Shown here piece after piece: positions 10,188 to 17,396 of a stretch of DNA of 39,041 nt. Both the position numbers and the translations under genes were made by a program. The notes beneath the pieces are model-generated. The model was given only the letters and a program-made list of their open reading frames with translations. It did no database searches and was not told where the DNA came from. Position 1 is the first letter of the stretch. Each line of letters opens with the position of its first letter. Source of the DNA: Actinomadura sp. KC345 (GTDB lineage: Bacteria > Actinomycetota > Actinomycetes > Streptosporangiales > Streptosporangiaceae); contig NZ_SMKH01000035.1 of the NCBI RefSeq assembly GCF_004348515.1, forward strand, positions 1 through 39,041, given 5' to 3'.

Positions 10188-10999
10188 GACAGCAGCCTCC
10201 TTTCTCCGGCCCGGAGGGCCAGGTCGGACAGCAGGCCGAGCGCCGCGTACACGACCAGGCCGAGCACCACGACGTCGGTCTGGCTGAACTCCCGCGCCTC
10301 CATCATCATGAATCCGAGCCCGCCGTCGCCGTTGACCTGCTCGCCGACGACGAGGCTGAGCCAGCCGGCGGCGAACGCCAGCCGCACGCCGATGAACACC
10401 GACGGCAGCGCGCCGGGCAGCACGACGTCCCGGATGCGCTCCGGTGCCGTCAGCCCGCACGTCCTGGCGGCCTCGACGAGCCGCTCGTCGATGCCGCGGA
10501 TGCCGGCGTAGGTGTTGAGGTAGATCGGGAAGAACGCGCCGAGCGCGACCAGCGTGATCTTCGTGGACTCGCCGATGCCGAGCCAGATGATGAGCAGCGG
10601 CACGAGCCCGAGGTGCGGCAGCATCCGGGCCATCTGGACGGTCGGGTCGATGAGGTCGTCCCCGCTCCGCAGCAGGCCCGCCAGCGTGCCGAGCGCGAGG
10701 GCGAGCAGGCCGCCGATGAGCAGCCCGGCCACCGCGCGCCGCAGCGAGTCGAGGAGGTAGCCGTCGAGCGTGCCGTCGGCGGCGAGCCGCCATCCCGCCG
10801 CCAGCACGTCGCTGGGCGGCGGCAGCTTGTCCGGGTCGAGGACGCCCGTCTGCGCCAGGACCTGCCCCAGGACCAGCAGCGCGACCGGGGTGATCAGGCG
10901 CCTCGTGCGGAACCGGGCCCGCTTCGCCCTGGCGGCCGGCTTCTTCGCGGAGGGCCTGCCGACGGCCGGGTCCGCGCGCTCCGTCTGCGTCACGCTCAT
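10160..10999 (-). CDS. ssuC: ABC transporter permease, sulfonate type (SsuC-like)
   Basis: A 279-residue inner-membrane permease of the binding-protein-dependent type. After a basic N-terminal tail there are about six membrane segments, and the EAA coupling loop is visible as EAARTCGLTAPERIRDVVLPGALP. RMLPHLGLVPLLIIWLGIGE is a signature of the SsuC/TauC/NrtB group. ATG 10999 overlaps the stop of the binding-protein gene by four bases (ATGA). Confidence 0.92.
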   Translation of the reverse strand: MSVTQTERADPAVGRPSAKKPAARAKRARFRTRRLITPVALLVLGQVLAQTGVLDPDKLPPPSDVLAAGWRLAADGTLDGYLLDSLRRAVAGLLIGGLLALALGTLAGLLRSGDDLIDPTVQMARMLPHLGLVPLLIIWLGIGESTKITLVALGAFFPIYLNTYAGIRGIDERLVEAARTCGLTAPERIRDVVLPGALPSVFIGVRLAFAAGWLSLVVGEQVNGDGGLGFMMMEAREFSQTDVVVLGLVVYAALGLLSDLALRAGERRLLSWRRGLRAT

Positions 11000-11943
11000 C
11001 GGAGGACGTCCGTGAAGCGGTCGTCGACGCGGCCCTTGATGTCGACCTCGCCGGGGATCAGCCCCAGTTCGGTGAACCCGTCGGCGATCTCCTGGAGCTC
11101 GGCGCCGATCTCGGCGTTCACCGGCATGATCGGCTGCGCGCTGCGCTCCTGCGCACGCAGGGTCGTGTCCAGCGGGATCTTCAGCTCGGGCGCGAGGAGT
11201 TCGCCGCGCTCCCGCGGGTGCTCGATGCCCCACTCGGTGGTCGCGCGCAGCGTCTTCAGGAACGCCCTGATCTTCTCGGGCTTGTTCTCCAGCGCCTCCG
11301 GCGAGACCAGCACGTACTCGCGGTTGTCGGCCAGCCCTGTCGCGTCGGCGAGGATCTCGACGCCGGGCCTCTCGGCGAGCGCGAAGTAGGGGTCCCAGAT
11401 GATCCACGCGTCGATCTGGTCGTTGTCGAAGGCCGGGCGGGCCTCGGCGGGCTTGAGGTAGGTGACGTCGATGTCGTCGATCGTCATGCCGTTGGCCTCC
11501 AGCAGCCTGAGCAGGAGCCAATGCACGTTGGAGCCCTTGTTGAGCCCGACCTTCTTGCCTTTGAGGTCCTTGAAGGACGTGAAGCCGCTCTTCTCCTTCA
11601 CCAGGACGGCCTCGCCCTTCGGGACCGGCTTCGAGGTCGCGACGATCCTGAAGTCGATCTTCCCGGCGGCGGCGAAGATCGGCGGTGCCTCGCCGACCTC
11701 GCCGATGTCGACCGCGCCCGCCTTGATCCCCTCCGCCAGGGCCGGTCCGCTCTCGAACAGCGACCAGGTCGTCCCCGGAGCGGCGACCTGCCGGGACTTG
11801 ACCAGGGTCAGCGCGGCGAACCGCTGGTAGCCGACCCGGAGCTCTCCGGTGTCGGCGCCGGCCTCGTCGCCGTCGCCGCAGCCGGCGAGCGCGGCGCCGA
11901 GCAGGAGGAGGGCGCTGATGAGTGCGGCTGCGTAAGGGCGCAT
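10996..11943 (-). CDS. ssuA: Aliphatic sulfonate-binding lipoprotein (SsuA-like)
   Basis: A 315-residue solute-binding lipoprotein. The signal peptide ends in the lipobox LAGC with the lipidated Cys22, so the mature protein is anchored outside the membrane. The mature part resembles SsuA: LRVGYQRFAALTLVKSR, GEVGEAPPIFAAAG, DLKGKKVGLNKGSNVHWLLLR, and DAWIIWDPYFALAE. Sulfonate is the likely ligand, but taurine or related organosulfur compounds cannot be excluded. It is the first gene of the ssuACB unit. No ssuD/tauD oxygenase or dedicated regulator lies nearby. A short A+T-rich element precedes the gene (11987-12016). Confidence 0.9.
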   Translation of the reverse strand: MRPYAAALISALLLLGAALAGCGDGDEAGADTGELRVGYQRFAALTLVKSRQVAAPGTTWSLFESGPALAEGIKAGAVDIGEVGEAPPIFAAAGKIDFRIVATSKPVPKGEAVLVKEKSGFTSFKDLKGKKVGLNKGSNVHWLLLRLLEANGMTIDDIDVTYLKPAEARPAFDNDQIDAWIIWDPYFALAERPGVEILADATGLADNREYVLVSPEALENKPEKIRAFLKTLRATTEWGIEHPRERGELLAPELKIPLDTTLRAQERSAQPIMPVNAEIGAELQEIADGFTELGLIPGEVDIKGRVDDRFTDVLR

Positions 11944-11986
11944 GGGGTCGGTTCTCCGTGATGAATCGGGACAAGACGGACGTCAT

Positions 11987-12016
11987 CTTAGAACTAAACC
12001 TACCTATTAACTAGGG
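11987..12016 (-). promoter_or_regulatory. A+T-rich promoter/operator region of ssuACB
   Basis: A 30-bp A+T-rich patch in very GC-rich DNA. On the minus strand it holds two TAGTT motifs 16 bp apart around TAGGTAGG, and it also reads as an imperfect palindrome CCTA...TAGG. It lies about 45-75 bp before the ssuA start. A sulfur-responsive operator is inferred from position only. Confidence 0.4.
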
Positions 12017-12064
12017 AACATGGTCCAGATCACATGGCGGGGCTTCGCGGCGAGGGCGGCCCGG

Positions 12065-12080
12065 TCGAATAAAGGTTCGA
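12065..12080. promoter_or_regulatory. SOS-box-like palindrome upstream of a small ORF
   Basis: TCGAATAAAGGTTCGA differs from the LexA consensus TCGAAC-N4-GTTCGA by one base (T for C in the left arm). It lies 160-175 bp before the start codon at 12240; a possible -35 TTGACC is at 12105-12110. LexA binding is uncertain. Confidence 0.35.
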
Positions 12081-12239
12081 GAATGTCAGAGGCGCCGCGT
12101 AGCGTTGACCTTGTGATTCGGGCGACACCCGGGAACAGGAGTCGAACCGGGTGGCTTGTTATGACGTACCTAGGGGTATGTGACAGACGGTGGCTTCCGC
12201 GACGGAGCGGCCCACCGGGCTAAGGAAGGGGTGTTGGCA

Positions 12240-12455
12240 GTGAGCGCAGCGACCGGCACGTTCCATCTCTCCCACCCGCGGCTGGACGGGCCCGCCGAGC
12301 GGACCGTCGTCGAGCCGTGGCTCACCGGACTTCCCCATGCGACGCTGAACGCCTACACCGAGACGGCGCCCGCGCTGGCACCGGTCGAGGCCCTGCCACT
12401 GCGGTCGGCCCCGTCCGTCCGGCCCGCGCCCGCCCGGATCGCCGTGGCGGCCTGA
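12240..12455 (+). CDS. Small 71-residue hypothetical protein
   Basis: No family recognised. The ORF has strong GC bias at third codon positions, an AAGGAAGGGG ribosome site nine bases upstream of GTG 12240, and a strong terminator just downstream (12504-12534), so it is probably expressed. The product starts MSAATGTFHLSHPRLDG, has VEPWLTGLPHATLNAY in the middle and ends in an Ala/Pro-rich tail. There is no signal peptide, membrane segment or cysteine. GTG 12231 is an alternative start but sits too close to the ribosome site. It stands alone as its own transcription unit. Confidence 0.6.
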   Translation: MSAATGTFHLSHPRLDGPAERTVVEPWLTGLPHATLNAYTETAPALAPVEALPLRSAPSVRPAPARIAVAA

Positions 12456-12503
12456 CCGGCGACGAGAAGACACCCGGGCGAACACGACGATCTAAACGAA
12501 CTC

Positions 12504-12534
12504 AAGGGGACCGAGAGCCTCGGTCCCCTTTCTC
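12504..12534 (+). terminator. Rho-independent terminator
   Basis: A perfect 12-bp stem (AAGGGGACCGAG at 12504-12515, CTCGGTCCCCTT at 12519-12530) with a three-base loop, followed by TCTC. It closes the transcript of the 71-residue ORF and insulates the pseudogene downstream. Confidence 0.88.
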
Positions 12535-12624
12535 TTGCGACAGCGTCTCAAATACTGATATATGATTCCCGAAATATGAGAAGCGCTCTACGGTCGGGGT
12601 CACCGGACAGAGAGAGGTGATCCG

Positions 12625-13149
12625 ATGGCCCCGGCCTACACCCACGGCCACCACGCCAGCGTCTTGAGCGCCCACCGGTGGCGCACGGTCGACAACTCCG
12701 CCCCGTCCAGGCTCTCCGCGAGATGCGCCGCGTCGCCAGGGCGGGCGGCATCGTCGCCGCACGCGACGCCGACTTCGGCGCCATGATCTGGTACCCGGAG
12801 CCGCCCGGCATGGACGCCTGGCTGCCGATCTACTCCAGGGTCGCCCGCGGCAACGGAGGCGAACCCGACGCCGGCCGCCGCCTGGTCTCCTGGGCCCGCG
12901 CCGCCGGATTCACCGACGTCACCGCCACCTCTTCGACCTGGTGCTTCGCCGCCCCCGGAAGAGCGCGAGTGGTGGAGCGAGTCATGGGGCGGCCGCATGG
13001 TCAGGTCGTCCGTCGCCGACCAGGCCGTGGCGGGCGGCCACGCGACCCGCGAGGAACTCCAGCGCGTCTACGAGGGCTGGAAGCGATGGGCCGCCGCCGA
13101 GGACGGCTGGTACTCGGTCACCCACGGCGAGATCATCTGCCGCGCCTGA
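12625..13149 (+). pseudogene. Degraded SAM-dependent methyltransferase (UbiE-like)
   Basis: The remains of a class I methyltransferase lie in three frames. Frame 1 from ATG 12625 gives MAPAYTHGHHASVLSAHRWR, an N-terminus I recall from intact homologues. Near 12700-12708 the sequence jumps to another frame and continues VQALREMRRVARAGGIVAA through GFTDVTATSSTWCFAAP. Near 12951-12963 a one-base shift leads to a third frame, REWWSESWGGRMVRSS, running to HGEIICRA and the stop at 13149. The segment that should hold the SAM-binding motif I, roughly 90-100 residues, is missing at the first junction. A good ribosome site (GAGAGGTGA) and an A+T-rich promoter-like patch (TATGAT at 12561-12566) survive, suggesting recent decay. 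Confidence 0.85.
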
Positions 13150-13152
13150 GCG

Positions 13153-14253
13153 CTAGGAGCCCGCCGGCGCCGCCGTATCCGCCGCTTCCATCGCCTCCGG
13201 GGGGCCGCGTTCCCCGGCCAGCACGGACGCGACGCGGTACACGACCGCGACGAGGGGAACGGCGACGACGGCCCCGGCGATGCCCGCCGCCAGCGTTCCG
13301 GCGGCGACGGCGACCACGACCACCACCGGGTGCAGGTGCAGCGTCCGGCCCATGATCAGGGGTTGCAGCAGGTGGCTCTCGGCCTGCTGGACGGCGACGA
13401 CCGCCGCCAGCACGAGCAGCGCGTCCGTCAGCCCGCCGCTGACGAACGCGATGAGGATGGCGGCGGCGCCCGCGAGGACCGCCCCGATGATCGGCACGAA
13501 CGCGGCGATGAACGTCAGCAGCGTCAGCGGCAGCGCGAACGGGACCCCGATCAGCACGAGCGCCACCCCGATGCCGATGGCGTCCGCCAGCGCGACCAGG
13601 ACGATCCCGTGCACGTACTGCCCGAGCGCCCGCCAGCCCGCACGCCCCGCGACATCGACCTTCGGGCGGCGCCGCTCGGGCACGAGGCGCAGCACCCACG
13701 CCCACATGCTCCTTCCGTCCTTGAGCATGAAGAACAGCAGGAACAGCGCGATCAGCACCGCGGCGCCCACCCGCGTCGCCATGCTCGCACTCGCCACCGG
13801 GTCGGGCGATCCCCGCCGGAGGGCGCCGAGCAGGCCGTCGATCACGTTGTCGAGCTGCCGATCGCTGATCGGCAGCGTGTTCACGATCTGCTCCTGGGCC
13901 CGCTCCAGCCCCTCGGTCATGCTCTCGCGCATCTCGTCCCACTGGTCGGCCACCTGGTTGCCGACCAGTGCGATCGACCCGCCGACGGCGACGAGGACGG
14001 TCAGCAGCCCGGCGAGCGCGGCCACCCAGGAGGGAGCCCGCAGCCGCCGCACCTGCCGCGCGACCGGCGACACCAGCGCGGTCAGCAGCAGCGCGGAGAT
14101 CACGGCCATCACCAGCGACGCGACCTTCAGGGCGAGGTAGACCAGGACGCCGATGGCCGCCACGATGACGAGGAAGCACGCGGCCACCGCCGCGGTGTTG
14201 CGCAACGCGGTCGGAACGGCGTCGAACCCCTTGCCGGACGTCACGCGCCGCAC
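13153..14253 (-). CDS. AI-2E family transporter (PerM/YdiK-type membrane protein)
   Basis: A 366-residue membrane protein of the AI-2E family exporter group, with about eight hydrophobic segments. Landmarks are the N-terminal pair of helices, a soluble segment with an amphipathic stretch (ESMTEGLERAQEQIVNTLPI), FLLFFMLKDGR, GVPFALPLTLLTFIAAFVP and the C-terminal LLQPLIMGRTLHLHP, all typical. The family includes putative signal exporters and Na+/H+ antiporter-like proteins, so the substrate is unknown. GTG 14253 is used; a second GTG three codons later is possible. It lies 62 bp after the acetolactate-synthase-like gene on the same strand and three bases from the end of the convergent pseudogene. 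Confidence 0.9.
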   Translation of the reverse strand: MRRVTSGKGFDAVPTALRNTAAVAACFLVIVAAIGVLVYLALKVASLVMAVISALLLTALVSPVARQVRRLRAPSWVAALAGLLTVLVAVGGSIALVGNQVADQWDEMRESMTEGLERAQEQIVNTLPISDRQLDNVIDGLLGALRRGSPDPVASASMATRVGAAVLIALFLLFFMLKDGRSMWAWVLRLVPERRRPKVDVAGRAGWRALGQYVHGIVLVALADAIGIGVALVLIGVPFALPLTLLTFIAAFVPIIGAVLAGAAAILIAFVSGGLTDALLVLAAVVAVQQAESHLLQPLIMGRTLHLHPVVVVVAVAAGTLAAGIAGAVVAVPLVAVVYRVASVLAGERGPPEAMEAADTAAPAGS

Positions 14254-14315
14254 CTACCCCCGAGCCCGCCCCCCAACCGCTCGGAGGCGCGGCCCGGGGC
14301 GCGGGGCCGTGGCGC

Positions 14316-15968
14316 TCAGAAGGGGTCGGTCAGCTCGCCCAGCTTGTCGGTCAGTTGGAGGTTGTGGGAGTAGTCGACCGGGACCGTGACGACCGAGACC
14401 GCGTCGTCGGCCAGGGCCTTGCGGAGCGTCGGGAGCAGCTCGCCGGCGGAACCGACGCGGTAGCCGCGGGCGCCGAAGCTCTCCGCGTACTTCACGAAGT
14501 CCGGGTTGCCGAACCTGATGTGGGAGCTTTCGCCGAGATCGAGGTCCATCTTCCACTCGATCAGGCCGTAGGCGGAGTCGTCCCAGATCAGGACGGTGAT
14601 CGGAATGTTCTCGCGGACCGCGGTCTCCAGCTCCTGGGAGTTCATCAGGAACGCGCCGTCGCCGGTCGCGGCCAGGACCTTGCGGTTCGGGTGGGCGAGC
14701 TTCGCGGCGATCGCGCCCGGAACGGAGAAGCCCATGGACGACAGGCCGTTGGAGACCAGCAGCGTGTTCGGCTCGTAGGTCGGGTACATGCGCGCCATCC
14801 ACATCTTCACCGCCCCGGTGTCGGCGAGGACGATGTCGCCGCGTCCCATGGCGGCGCGGATGTCGGCGACGATGCGGCGGGGCGAGAGCGGGTGGCCGTC
14901 CTCGGTGGCGCCTTCGGCCAGCTCCTCCCGGAGCATCTGCCGGATCCGCTCACCGGTGCCGTTGACGTCGAAGCGGCGGTGGACGCTGCCGGCGAGGGTG
15001 TGGAGGGAACTGGATATGTCGCCCTGGATCCCGACTTCGACGGGGTAGTGGTCGTCGACCTCGGCGGGGAACTGGTGGATGTGAATGATCTTCTTGTCGG
15101 CGGTCGGGTTGACCTTGACGGGATCGAACTCCTGGAGCTCGTAGCCCACGGCGATGAGGACGTCCGCCTCGTCGAAGCCGAAGTTGACGTAGTCGTGGCG
15201 CATGAAGCCGACCGCGCCGAGGGCGTTGCGGTGGTCGTCCGGGAACACGCCCTTGCCGTTGAACGTCGTCGCGACCGGCAGGCCGAGATGCTCGGAGAAG
15301 TACCGCAGTGCGGCGCTCGCGCCCGCGCGGGTCGCGCCGTGGCCGGCCAGGACGATCGGCCGCCGGGCGGTGGCGAGGACGTCGGCGGCGCGGGCGATCT
15401 GCGCGGGCGACGGCTCCTGCGCGCGCACCACGTTGACCGGCAGCGGCCCCAGCTCGGAGGAGACCTTGGCGGACTCGACGTCCTCGGGGATCGCCAGGTA
15501 CACCGCGCCCGGACGCTCGGTCTGCGCGGTCTTGAACGCCTTGCGCACCATCTCGGGCAGAGCCTCGGCCCTCGGCGCCAGTTCCGACCACTTGGTGATC
15601 GGGCGGAAGAGGGAGACCAGGTCGACGATCTGGTGCGACTCCTTGTAGATGCGGTCCAGGCCGACCTGCGCGGAGATCGCGACGACGGGCGTGCTGTTGG
15701 TGGTGGCGTCCGCGACGCCGAGCTGCAGGTTGATCGCGCCGGGCCCGAGCGTCGCCGACGCCACGCCGGCCCTGCCGGTGAGGCGTCCGTAGATCTCCGC
15801 CATGAACGCGGCGGCCTGCTCGTGCCGGACGAGGACGTAGCGGATCGAGGAGTCCTTCAGAGCGTGGACGAAATGGATGTTCTCCTCGCCCGGAATGCCG
15901 AAGACGTATTCGACGCCCTCCGCCTCAAGGGTCCTGACGAGCAGCCGGGCGGCGTCCTGCGTGGACAT
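14316..15968 (-). CDS. Acetolactate synthase-like thiamine diphosphate enzyme
   Basis: A 550-residue ThDP-dependent enzyme with the three-domain layout of acetolactate synthase large subunits; these condense two pyruvates to 2-acetolactate. The cofactor-activating glutamate is Glu50 in VLVRHEQAAAFMAE. LGPGAINLQLGVADA follows, and the ThDP/Mg motif starts at GDG 436-438 and ends WDDSAYG, with Asp where Asn is usual. No regulatory small subunit is adjacent, so a catabolic AlsS-type or other decarboxylase role is as likely as branched-chain synthesis. ATG 15968 is preferred because AGGAG touches the alternative ATG at 15980. It lies downstream of the F420-type oxidoreductase, probably in one operon. 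Confidence 0.88.
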   Translation of the reverse strand: MSTQDAARLLVRTLEAEGVEYVFGIPGEENIHFVHALKDSSIRYVLVRHEQAAAFMAEIYGRLTGRAGVASATLGPGAINLQLGVADATTNSTPVVAISAQVGLDRIYKESHQIVDLVSLFRPITKWSELAPRAEALPEMVRKAFKTAQTERPGAVYLAIPEDVESAKVSSELGPLPVNVVRAQEPSPAQIARAADVLATARRPIVLAGHGATRAGASAALRYFSEHLGLPVATTFNGKGVFPDDHRNALGAVGFMRHDYVNFGFDEADVLIAVGYELQEFDPVKVNPTADKKIIHIHQFPAEVDDHYPVEVGIQGDISSSLHTLAGSVHRRFDVNGTGERIRQMLREELAEGATEDGHPLSPRRIVADIRAAMGRGDIVLADTGAVKMWMARMYPTYEPNTLLVSNGLSSMGFSVPGAIAAKLAHPNRKVLAATGDGAFLMNSQELETAVRENIPITVLIWDDSAYGLIEWKMDLDLGESSHIRFGNPDFVKYAESFGARGYRVGSAGELLPTLRKALADDAVSVVTVPVDYSHNLQLTDKLGELTDPF

Positions 15969-16067
15969 CGTGTGTCCCATCTCCTGAATGCGTGGCGCTG
16001 GGTGCTTGTCCGGTGCAGCACCCGGGTCGCGCCTCCCATTCCGCCCGCCGATGTGGAATCGCTCTCG

Positions 16068-17087
16068 TCAGGAGTCGGCCAGATCCTTGATCGCGCGCAG
16101 TGTGGGCTCGTCCTTCACGCCGGCGATCAGCACGGTGCTGACCGGGCTGTCGCGCCACAGCTGGAGCCGCTCCTTGATCCGTCCGATGGGGCCGAGCAGG
16201 GAGATCGAGTCGGCCAGCTCGTCCGGCACCGCCTTGACCGCCTCGTCGCGGCGGCCGTCGAGGAAAAGTTCCTGGACGCGGGCGGCCTGCTCCGCGTAGC
16301 CGAGCCGGCCGATCAGGTCGAGGTGGAAGTTGCGGTCGCGGGCGCCCATCCCGCCGATGTAGAACGCGAGCGGGATCTTGGCGAACTGGAGCGCGGACTC
16401 CAGGTCGTCGGTGACGATCGTGGTGACGGTCGCGGCGATCTCGAAGCCGTCCGGGCGGCCCGCCAGGGATTCGCCGAACACCGCGTCGATCTGCTGCGGG
16501 TCGACGAACAGCGGCAGCCACCCCTGCGCGATCTCGGCCGACATCGCGACGTTCTTCGGCCCCTCGGCGCCCAGGTAGACGGGGATCTCCGGGCGGACGG
16601 GGTGCACGATCGACTTCAGCGGCTTGCCGAGGCCCGCGCCGCCCGGGCAGGGCAGCGGGTAGTGCGGGCCCTCGCTGGTGACGGGCGTGTCGCGGCGCCA
16701 CACCTGCCGGACGATGTCGAGGTACTCGCGGGTGCGGGCGAGCGGTTTCGGGAACGGCTGCCCGTACCACCCCTCGACGACCTGCGGCCCGGACGCGCCG
16801 AGCCCGAGGATCATCCGCCCGCCCGACAGCGCGTCCAGCGTGAGCGCGTGCATCGCGGTCGCCGCGGGCGTGCGCGCGGAGATCTGGACGACGGCCGTAC
16901 CGAGCCTGATCCGAGAGGTACGTGCCGCGTACCAGGCCAGCGGGGTGAACGCGTCCGACCCGTAGGCCTCCGCGGTGAACACCGAGTCGTACCCGCACCG
17001 TTCGGCGGCCAGCACGGTCTCGGTCTGGTCGTCGACGTCGCGCTGCCAGTAGCCGACGTTGATGCCGAGCTTGAGTTCCGCGGTCAC
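16068..17087 (-). CDS. LLM-class F420-dependent oxidoreductase (Rv3520c-like)
   Basis: A 339-residue luciferase-like (TIM-barrel) oxidoreductase expected to use coenzyme F420. Diagnostic stretches are GYDSVFTAEAYGSDAFTPLAW, LGTAVVQISARTPAATAMHA, LSGGRMILGLGASGPQVVEG and KPLARTREYLDIVRQVWRR. From memory these closely resemble M. tuberculosis Rv3520c, a gene of the KstR (cholesterol catabolism) regulon. That comparison could not be run here, but a perfect KstR-type palindrome lies in this gene's promoter (17122-17135). GTG 17087 has GGAGGG upstream. The substrate is unknown. It probably leads an operon with the acetolactate-synthase-like and AI-2E-family genes. Confidence 0.9.
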   Translation of the reverse strand: MTAELKLGINVGYWQRDVDDQTETVLAAERCGYDSVFTAEAYGSDAFTPLAWYAARTSRIRLGTAVVQISARTPAATAMHALTLDALSGGRMILGLGASGPQVVEGWYGQPFPKPLARTREYLDIVRQVWRRDTPVTSEGPHYPLPCPGGAGLGKPLKSIVHPVRPEIPVYLGAEGPKNVAMSAEIAQGWLPLFVDPQQIDAVFGESLAGRPDGFEIAATVTTIVTDDLESALQFAKIPLAFYIGGMGARDRNFHLDLIGRLGYAEQAARVQELFLDGRRDEAVKAVPDELADSISLLGPIGRIKERLQLWRDSPVSTVLIAGVKDEPTLRAIKDLADS

Positions 17088-17121
17088 GTTGCACCCTCCG
17101 GTTGTCGACGCACCGCGATAC

Positions 17122-17135
17122 TAGAACAGGTTCTA
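17122..17135. promoter_or_regulatory. KstR-type operator palindrome
   Basis: TAGAACAGGTTCTA is a perfect inverted repeat and fits the published KstR motif TNNAACNNGTTNNA at every defined base. It partly overlaps a minus-strand -10 element TAGTAT (17118-17123), 35-48 bp before the GTG start of the oxidoreductase at 17087. KstR is a TetR repressor of steroid catabolism released by cholestenoyl-CoA-type ligands. A KstR homologue is not identified in this window. Confidence 0.7.
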
Positions 17136-17195
17136 TTTTCCGGGAAGGCCGGGGCCGCGGCGGGGGGCGCCGCGGCCCCGGACCGGTCGGTCTCG

Positions 17196-17396
17196 CTAGT
17201 CGTTCCTGATCGCGACCAGCAGGGCCCGCCAGGCGCGCGGCGTCAGCACCAGCGCCGGTCCGTCGGGGTCCTTGGAGTCGCGCACCGCGCGAAGGTCGTC
17301 GGACAGTGGCGCCACCTCGACGCACTGGTCGCCGCTCCCGCTGTGGGACGACGTGCGCCAGGGGGCTCCGGTGAGTTCGCGCTGCAGGTTGGTCAC
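17196..17396 (-). CDS. DUF397 small protein
   Basis: A 66-residue DUF397 protein: WRTSSHSGSGDQCVEVAPL, VRDSKDPDGPALVLTPRAWRAL. Such proteins are encoded beside WhiJ-like XRE-DUF5753 regulators in actinomycetes and are thought to bind or modulate them; the mechanism is not settled. GTG 17396 overlaps the stop of the regulator gene by four bases (GTGA), so the two are co-translated. It is the last gene of the pair. Confidence 0.92.
   Translation of the reverse strand: MTNLQRELTGAPWRTSSHSGSGDQCVEVAPLSDDLRAVRDSKDPDGPALVLTPRAWRALLVAIRND

Noticed and set aside
12126-12153. A tRNA T-arm-like string (GGTTCGACTCC on the minus strand).
   Set aside because: The T-stem does not pair and no acceptor, D or anticodon arms can be drawn around it.
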